From NCBI GenBank assembly GCA_001769925.1, contig MEPT01000027.1, positions 6,118-17,590 of the forward strand: a stretch of 11,473 nt of DNA. Direction: 5' to 3'. The notes beneath the pieces are model-generated. The model saw only the letters and a list, made by a program, of their open reading frames with translations, did not search any database and was not told where the DNA came from. This document shows, piece after piece, positions 8,351 to 11,473 of the stretch. Each line of letters opens with the position of its first letter. The stretch's first letter is position 1. The DNA is from Bdellovibrionales bacterium RBG_16_40_8 (GTDB taxonomy: Bacteria > Bdellovibrionota > Bdellovibrionia > Bdellovibrionales > UBA1609). The position numbers and the translations under genes are program-made.

Positions 8351-8377
8351 GCTATATGTTTCATTTTAATACGTCAA
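8351..8377 (-). promoter_or_regulatory. weak sigma-70-like promoter candidate of the HAD gene
   Basis: On the - strand, TTGACG (8377-8372), 15 nt, TATAGC (8356-8351). The -35 is good and the -10 fair; the spacer is short. Transcription would start about at 8344, almost on GTG 8342, which would favour a leaderless start or GTG 8324. Confidence 0.2.
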
Positions 8378-8405
8378 TAGCGCTACTTGGTCTTGAGTGT
8401 CATAT

Positions 8406-8430
8406 TTATCGACACAAAAACACAACTTTA
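8406..8430 (-). promoter_or_regulatory. weak candidate sigma-28-like promoter of the HAD gene
   Basis: Read on the - strand: TAAAGTTG (8430-8423 area), 9 nt, then GTCGATAA (8413-8406). Each box matches the consensus 7 of 8, but the spacer is two shorter than the usual 11, a serious objection. The -35 shares the palindrome with the + strand promoter. Confidence 0.25.
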
Positions 8431-8455
8431 AGTTTCACCGACTTATGTCCGATCG
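8428..8455 (+). promoter_or_regulatory. candidate sigma-28 (FliA)-type promoter of the motor operon
   Basis: TTAAGTTT (8428-8435), 12 nt, then TCCGATCG (8448-8455). The enterobacterial sigma-28 consensus is TAAAGTTT-N11-GCCGATAA, so the -35 matches 7 of 8 and the CCGAT core of the -10 is intact; spacing is one longer. The -10 ends 49 nt before ATG 8505. The same arrangement recurs at 10333-10360, which raises confidence. Confidence 0.55.
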
Positions 8456-8491
8456 GCATGTTTGAGTGCATAGGACTAAAGTAAGAAAGTA

Positions 8492-8497
8492 AGGGAG
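8492..8497 (+). promoter_or_regulatory. ribosome binding site of the TolQ/ExbB-like gene
   Basis: AGGGAG, 7 nt before ATG 8505. It fixes this ATG as the start over the ATG codons at residues 3 and 5. Confidence 0.8.
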
Positions 8498-8504
8498 CAA
8501 TTTT

Positions 8505-9224
8505 ATGGAAATGGTGATGAAATTCTTCATTGATTACAAAATAGTTGATTTTTGCATAATCTCTGTAGGTATATTTGCCTTCGGCCTAATATTCGATAGA
8601 GTTAAGGCGCTCTACTTTGATTTATCTTTACCTACCGAGCAGTTTATGAAGCAGGTAATGGGTATGGTATATCAAGATAAAATAGAAGATGCGGTAACCT
8701 TCTGTTCGGCAAACGAAAAAAAGCCATTGGCATATGTAATTAAAAAAATTCTAGAAAAATCTGATCGAGAAAACGAGTCTATAGACCAGGCGTTAGATAT
8801 AGCTGCTAGCGAGGTGGCGCCTAAATTAATTAAAAATCTTGGACATTTATCGATGGTCGCTAATGTGGTTACTTTAGTGGGTCTGCTAGGCACGGTGTGC
8901 GGATTAATAGTGGCATTTAAAGCCGTTAGCTTTGCCGATGTTTCGCAAAAGCAAACACTTTTAGCTGAAGGTATATCGATAGCAATGTCAGCTACAGCTT
9001 TGGCTTTAAGTGTTGCAATACCGACGATGTTTGCTTATTCTTTTTTGCAATCAAAGCAAAATCGCTTATTCGGAGAAATAGATTTATATTCGCAAAAAAT
9101 TATTGAGGTTTTAAAGTCGCGCGGTTATACGCAATTTTCAGCCGCTACAGTTTACCACAGTCCAATTAATTCGCATGAGTTAACTAATAAAACAAATACG
9201 CCACCGCCCGCAAAGATTGCGTAA
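8505..9224 (+). CDS. MotA/TolQ/ExbB-family proton channel protein (AglR-like)
   Basis: 239 aa integral inner-membrane protein; the channel subunit of a proton-driven motor. Three membrane helices: about 12-31, 117-140 and 157-180, with a cytoplasmic loop between the first two, as in TolQ/ExbB. Signature stretches are LVGLLGTVCGLIVAF (124-138) and GISIAMSATALALSVAIPT (156-174) with the conserved Thr of the third helix (Thr164). It is followed by two TolR/ExbD-like genes, the same one-plus-two composition as AglR-AglQ-AglS of Myxococcus gliding and unlike the usual ExbB-ExbD or TolQ-TolR pair. No TonB or TolA gene is seen. The family is secure; the gliding-type assignment comes from gene order and the form of the partners. 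Confidence 0.9.
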   Translation: MEMVMKFFIDYKIVDFCIISVGIFAFGLIFDRVKALYFDLSLPTEQFMKQVMGMVYQDKIEDAVTFCSANEKKPLAYVIKKILEKSDRENESIDQALDIAASEVAPKLIKNLGHLSMVANVVTLVGLLGTVCGLIVAFKAVSFADVSQKQTLLAEGISIAMSATALALSVAIPTMFAYSFLQSKQNRLFGEIDLYSQKIIEVLKSRGYTQFSAATVYHSPINSHELTNKTNTPPPAKIA

Positions 9225-9250
9225 TCAGACAAGTAGTAGAGGAGCTAGTT

Positions 9251-9739
9251 GTGAGAATACATAGAACACGATCAAATGATTCTACGTTCGAGCTTAATTT
9301 GGCTCCTTTTTTGGATATTATTATATCAGTAATTCCGCTATTACTATTAAGTGTTGCATTTATTCATGTTAAAATGATCGCAGCGCCAACTCCTCAAGTC
9401 GTAAGCGAAGATAATCTTAAGAAGCCGCCAGTGCCAGAGGCATCGATAGTCTTACGCATTTCGAAAGTAAATGGATTTGAGTTTGCCGTAACTGATGTTA
9501 AGGGTAAACTTATGACCACAAATATTGCGCTTTCAAACGGGATACTTAATTTTGATGCTTTGTTAACGACAGCTATAAAAATTAAAGAAACTTACCCGAA
9601 TATTTCTAGTGTTCAGCTTTCACCTAATGCCGATGTGTCTTTTGACGAGATAATAAAAGTTATGGATAGAGTTCGCCATAAAGACAAAGTTAGTGAGTTG
9701 CTGTTCCCAGATGTAACTTTTGCCACTATTGGGGGATGA
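9251..9739 (+). CDS. ExbD/TolR-family motor subunit, first copy (AglS/AglQ-like)
   Basis: 162 aa. Single N-terminal membrane helix (about 17-39) with the family's key acidic residue, Asp22 in LNLAPFLDII, which in TolR/ExbD/MotB-type proteins carries the proton. A periplasmic domain of about 120 residues follows (VLRISKVNGFEF..., PNADVSFDEIIKVMDRV matches the typical TolR end region). The start is GTG 9251: AGAGGAG (9238-9244) sits 6 nt upstream, a strong site. It lies 26 nt after the channel gene and overlaps the area upstream of the second ExbD-like gene, so all three are one transcription unit. It is clearly different in sequence from the second copy, which suggests non-interchangeable roles. 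Confidence 0.88.
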   Translation: MRIHRTRSNDSTFELNLAPFLDIIISVIPLLLLSVAFIHVKMIAAPTPQVVSEDNLKKPPVPEASIVLRISKVNGFEFAVTDVKGKLMTTNIALSNGILNFDALLTTAIKIKETYPNISSVQLSPNADVSFDEIIKVMDRVRHKDKVSELLFPDVTFATIGG

Positions 9740-9740
9740 T

Positions 9741-10256
9741 GTGGGCAGGCGAGGACTAAAAAAATATATTGAAAAAAGAGCGCCATCAGCTTTTAAAATA
9801 CAGATTACCTCAATGGTAGATATGTTTATTATTATTCTTGTATTTTTGCTAAAAAGTTTTTCTACTAGTCCGGTAAACATAGTGCCAAATGAGCATTTGC
9901 GTCTGCCGCAATCGACCGCCTCAGTAGATCCAGTAGATGTTTTAAAAATTATAGTTTCAAAGTCTTCGGTATTTGTTGAAGACTCTAAAGTAGCTGATAT
10001 CGCAAATAATGAATTTGATAAAAGCCAATTAGACGTAGCAGATAAAGAATTCATAAGACCATTATACGAAGAGCTTGATAAAAAAGCGCAAAAGGCCAAA
10101 GACATTTCGAAAGTTAATGACACAGTAGAGTTCGAGGGCAAAGTGCTTATGCAAGTTGACAGAGAGATGCCTTATTCTTTATTAAGAAAGGTAATGTATA
10201 CGTCAATGCTTGCCGGCTACTATGACGTAAAATTTGCAGTCGTAAGTAAAGATTAA
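9741..10256 (+). CDS. ExbD/TolR-family motor subunit, second copy (AglQ/AglS-like)
   Basis: 171 aa from GTG 9741. Basic N-tail, one membrane helix (about 25-40) with Asp27 in ITSMVDMFIIILVFLLKSF, the form typical of AglQ/AglS-type gliding motor proteins; NEHLRLPQSTA after the helix is also characteristic. The periplasmic domain has an acidic helical insert (about 90-125) and ends in LMQVDREMPYSLLRKVMYTSMLAGY, the usual TolR/ExbD end region. Upstream frame positions TTG 9720 and TTG 9729 also exist, but GTG 9741 has GGGGGA (9731-9736) before it and begins 1 nt after the preceding TGA, and gives the normal short basic N-terminus. The last gene of the motor unit; a 145-nt gap follows. Confidence 0.87.
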   Translation: MGRRGLKKYIEKRAPSAFKIQITSMVDMFIIILVFLLKSFSTSPVNIVPNEHLRLPQSTASVDPVDVLKIIVSKSSVFVEDSKVADIANNEFDKSQLDVADKEFIRPLYEELDKKAQKAKDISKVNDTVEFEGKVLMQVDREMPYSLLRKVMYTSMLAGYYDVKFAVVSKD

Positions 10257-10326
10257 TGTTAGATTTATTGATTAAATTTTTTACAGTATCAAGTCCCATT
10301 TAGAGAATAATACAATTTTGATAACA

Positions 10327-10340
10327 TAAGTCTTAAGTCT
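10327..10340 (+). repeat. perfect tandem repeat TAAGTCT x2
   Basis: Two adjacent copies, 10327-10333 and 10334-10340. The second copy forms most of the putative -35 box. It may be a doubled binding site or a chance duplication. Confidence 0.5.
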
Positions 10341-10360
10341 AGATATTTTTTAGCCGATTG
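10333..10360 (+). promoter_or_regulatory. candidate sigma-28 (FliA)-type promoter of the GYF-PilZ gene
   Basis: TTAAGTCT (10333-10340), 12 nt, GCCGATTG (10353-10360). The -35 matches 6 of 8 and the -10 6 of 8 (intact GCCGAT) of the sigma-28 consensus. It has the same 12-nt spacer as the promoter at 8428, and a similar distance to the gene (41 nt to ATG 10402). Confidence 0.55.
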
Positions 10361-10389
10361 TATTAACAAGATGAATTGATTTTTTATAT

Positions 10390-10393
10390 GGAG
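10390..10393 (+). promoter_or_regulatory. ribosome binding site that fixes ATG 10402
   Basis: GGAG, 8 nt before ATG 10402. The earlier in-frame GTG at 10396 lies only 2 nt from it and is rejected as start. Confidence 0.75.
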
Positions 10394-10401
10394 AAGTGTG
10401 T

Positions 10402-11241
10402 ATGCAACTCAAGTACTACGTTTCACATGAAACCAAGCAAATGGGCCCGTATACAATAGATGAAATAGTAAGCTTCGTAAGTCAGGGTACGCTCTCACCA
10501 CTTGATTATATTTATGATGAAAAAAAATCTGATTGGATAATTTTTCTTGATTATGAAGAGTTGTCTGAAAAGGTTAAATCATTAAAGCCAAAAGCGCCCC
10601 CGCGCTTTGAAGAGCCAAATGTTCAAGAGCAAATAGTGAAAAAACCCTCGTATCAAGATAATGTGCCGTCTGTCGCAAAGGGCCCAGCGCAGCAGGAGTG
10701 GTTTGTTTTAAAGGGTGATAATAAATTTGGGCCATTTACGTACACAGATGTTGTAAAAATGCTGCAACAGGGTGTTGTCTTCGAATTTGATTTTGCTTGG
10801 CATGCAGGTATTGACGGCTGGCGGCGATTAGCAGAAATAGAAGAGTTCGACAAAGATCATATGAAAAAACTCAAAGACACAGCTTCGCTTGGTATTAGTG
10901 AAGTTTTTTTTCGTCGCCGGTATAAACGTGTAAAATACGGCGGAACCATATTGATTCATGATAATAAAAAAGTATGGAAAGGTAAGGGCGTTGAAATTAG
11001 TGAAGGCGGGGCAGGAGTTGTCATGGAAAACTCGATGGTGTTACCCGGTCAAGAGCTTTATTTACATTTTAAGCCTGGTGACGGCGTGCCGCCATTTAAT
11101 GCCATATGTGAGGTGGTAAGTAAGCAATTTGTTAACAAGGTCGAAGGCCCAAATGCATCAATGAAATATGGTTTAAAATTTAAAACGGTCAGTACAGAAA
11201 CACAGAAATTAATTAAAGATTATATGAAAAAAGCTGCATAG
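10402..11241 (+). CDS. tandem GYF_2 plus PilZ domain protein (c-di-GMP effector candidate)
   Basis: 279 aa, cytoplasmic; no signal peptide or membrane helix. Domains: GYF_2 no. 1 (about 3-52; LKYYVSHETKQMGPYTIDEI, W45), a Pro/Lys-rich linker (about 60-97), GYF_2 no. 2 (about 99-150; EWFVLKGDNKFGPFTYTDV, ending DGWRRLAEI), and a PilZ domain (about 170-278). The PilZ c-di-GMP motif RxxxR is present (Arg172-x3-Arg176). In the second motif (D/N)xSxxG the first residue is Glu: EISEGG (Glu198, Ser200, Gly203). Binding is therefore plausible but not assured. The GYF_2 domains usually bind Pro-rich peptides or partner proteins. Its neighbours are the proton motor upstream and an exported protein downstream, and it carries its own FliA-like promoter, so it is a candidate link between c-di-GMP and the motor. 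Confidence 0.85.
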   Translation: MQLKYYVSHETKQMGPYTIDEIVSFVSQGTLSPLDYIYDEKKSDWIIFLDYEELSEKVKSLKPKAPPRFEEPNVQEQIVKKPSYQDNVPSVAKGPAQQEWFVLKGDNKFGPFTYTDVVKMLQQGVVFEFDFAWHAGIDGWRRLAEIEEFDKDHMKKLKDTASLGISEVFFRRRYKRVKYGGTILIHDNKKVWKGKGVEISEGGAGVVMENSMVLPGQELYLHFKPGDGVPPFNAICEVVSKQFVNKVEGPNASMKYGLKFKTVSTETQKLIKDYMKKAA

Positions 11242-11321
11242 TATTTTGTTAGCAATTTTTAAAAAAAGCTCGCGTTTTGGCATGTACCCTCGTAGCGACA
11301 AATAAGTACTAAGGTATGTGC

Positions 11322-11473
11322 ATGAAGTTAAATAAATATTATAAATTGATTTTAATAAGTATATTTTCTATTGTGGCGCAGTCGCTATCATGGCCTACCT
11401 TTGCGAAAAGTCATAAAGATGCTGATCCTGAATTGTCTGGCTTGCAATACAAGGCTAATGATGAAAAAGGTAA
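11322..11473 (+). CDS. exported protein, N-terminus only (3' end outside window)
   Basis: Fifty codons are visible from ATG 11322, with AAGG (11311-11314) 7 nt upstream. An in-frame ATG at 11316 is only 1 nt from this site and is less likely. The N-terminus is a Sec signal peptide: basic start (Lys2, Lys5, Lys8), hydrophobic core (about 9-20, LILISIFSIVAQ), and a probable signal peptidase I site after Ala29 (WPTFA-KSHKD). The mature start is charged and hydrophilic. No family can be named from this much. It starts 80 nt after the GYF-PilZ gene on the same strand, with no clear terminator between, so it may be cotranscribed. Confidence 0.75.
   Translation, partial: MKLNKYYKLILISIFSIVAQSLSWPTFAKSHKDADPELSGLQYKANDEKG

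Larger units (their letters stand above)
8343..8504. other. divergent intergenic regulatory region (162 nt)
   Basis: The gap lies between the 5' ends of the HAD gene (-) and the motor operon (+). It contains a FliA-like promoter toward the motor genes, a weaker candidate toward the HAD gene, a perfect palindrome AACTT-T-AAGTT (8424-8434) within the -35 area, the inverted repeat GTGTC-N9-GACAC (8397-8415), the 8-nt palindrome CCGATCGG (8449-8456), and a TTGAGTG direct repeat (8393-8399 and 8462-8468). No ORF here has coding character. Confidence 0.6.
10257..10401 (+). other. intergenic region upstream of the GYF-PilZ gene (145 nt)
   Basis: AT-rich, without an ORF or a convincing GC-rich terminator hairpin after the motor genes. 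Contains a tandem direct repeat TAAGTCT x2 (10327-10340), the FliA-like promoter overlapping its second unit, and the ribosome binding site GGAG (10390-10393). Confidence 0.6.

Noticed and set aside
8449..8456. CCGATCGG palindrome as a promoter in both directions
   Set aside because: On the - strand no TAAAG/TTAAG-type box lies 11-12 nt upstream, so only the + strand reading is supported. An 8-nt palindrome by itself is weak.
8278..8484. 68-residue + strand open frame across the HAD start and the divergent gap
   Set aside because: It overlaps the conserved DLDST region of the HAD gene antisense, has no ribosome binding site and no family likeness.
9720..9740. TTG starts for the second ExbD-like gene
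   Set aside because: GTG 9741 has a purine-rich site just upstream, directly follows the previous stop and gives the normal N-terminus.
9620..10141. 173-residue open frame on the - strand
   Set aside because: It lies antisense to both ExbD-like genes, has low-complexity Ser-rich composition and no recognisable motif. The + strand frames carry clear family signatures.
11250..11275. A-T hairpin AGCAATTTTT/AAAAAAAGCT as terminator of the GYF-PilZ gene
   Set aside because: The stem is AT-rich with mismatches, lacks a loop of usual size and is not followed by a U-run.
11277..11301. TGGCAT or AGCGACAA as sigma-54 or sigma-28 promoter of the last gene
   Set aside because: No matching -12 TTGC box for sigma-54, and no -35 box at the proper distance for sigma-28.

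Overview
The window is a compact, AT-rich stretch (roughly 38% G+C by eye) of a Gram-negative chromosome. The gene content points to a Bdellovibrio-like or other deltaproteobacterial lineage: an MCE/Mla lipid transporter whose MCE protein has a long C-terminal extension, a TolQ/TolR-type motor with one channel and two TolR-like subunits as in the AglR-AglQ-AglS gliding motor of Myxococcus, and several GYF_2 domains. This placement is an inference from gene families; there is no rRNA or other direct marker. Ten protein genes are visible, eight complete on both ends, one cut at the left edge and one at the right. There are no tRNA or rRNA genes, IS elements or CRISPR arrays. The longest gene-free stretch is about 160 bases.

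Region 1 (1-7628, + strand) reads as one long operon: the 3' part of alanine racemase (alr), mlaE permease, mlaF ATPase, a long MlaD-family MCE protein, purH, an inner-membrane GYF-TPR protein and a putative lipoprotein. The first five genes are joined by ATGA or TAATG stop/start overlaps, and the next gaps are 11 and 0 nt. The operon combines envelope lipid trafficking, D-alanine for peptidoglycan, purine synthesis and an envelope TPR protein.

Region 2 (7623-8342, - strand) is a single HAD-superfamily hydrolase gene convergent with the lipoprotein gene; the two overlap by 6 nt at their stop codons.

Region 3 (8343-11473, + strand) starts with a divergent intergenic region and holds a TolQ/ExbB-like proton channel, two different TolR/ExbD-like subunits, then after a 145-nt gap a GYF-GYF-PilZ protein and the beginning of an exported protein. 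Both gaps carry a good match to a sigma-28 (FliA)-type promoter with the same -35/-10 spacing (12 nt) and a similar distance to the gene. The motor operon and the PilZ protein therefore look co-regulated, probably with motility.

The most interesting hypothesis is a proton-driven trans-envelope machine. It would have an AglRQS-like motor, a c-di-GMP-type PilZ protein carrying tandem GYF domains, and a membrane GYF-TPR protein with its lipoprotein, under partly FliA-like control.
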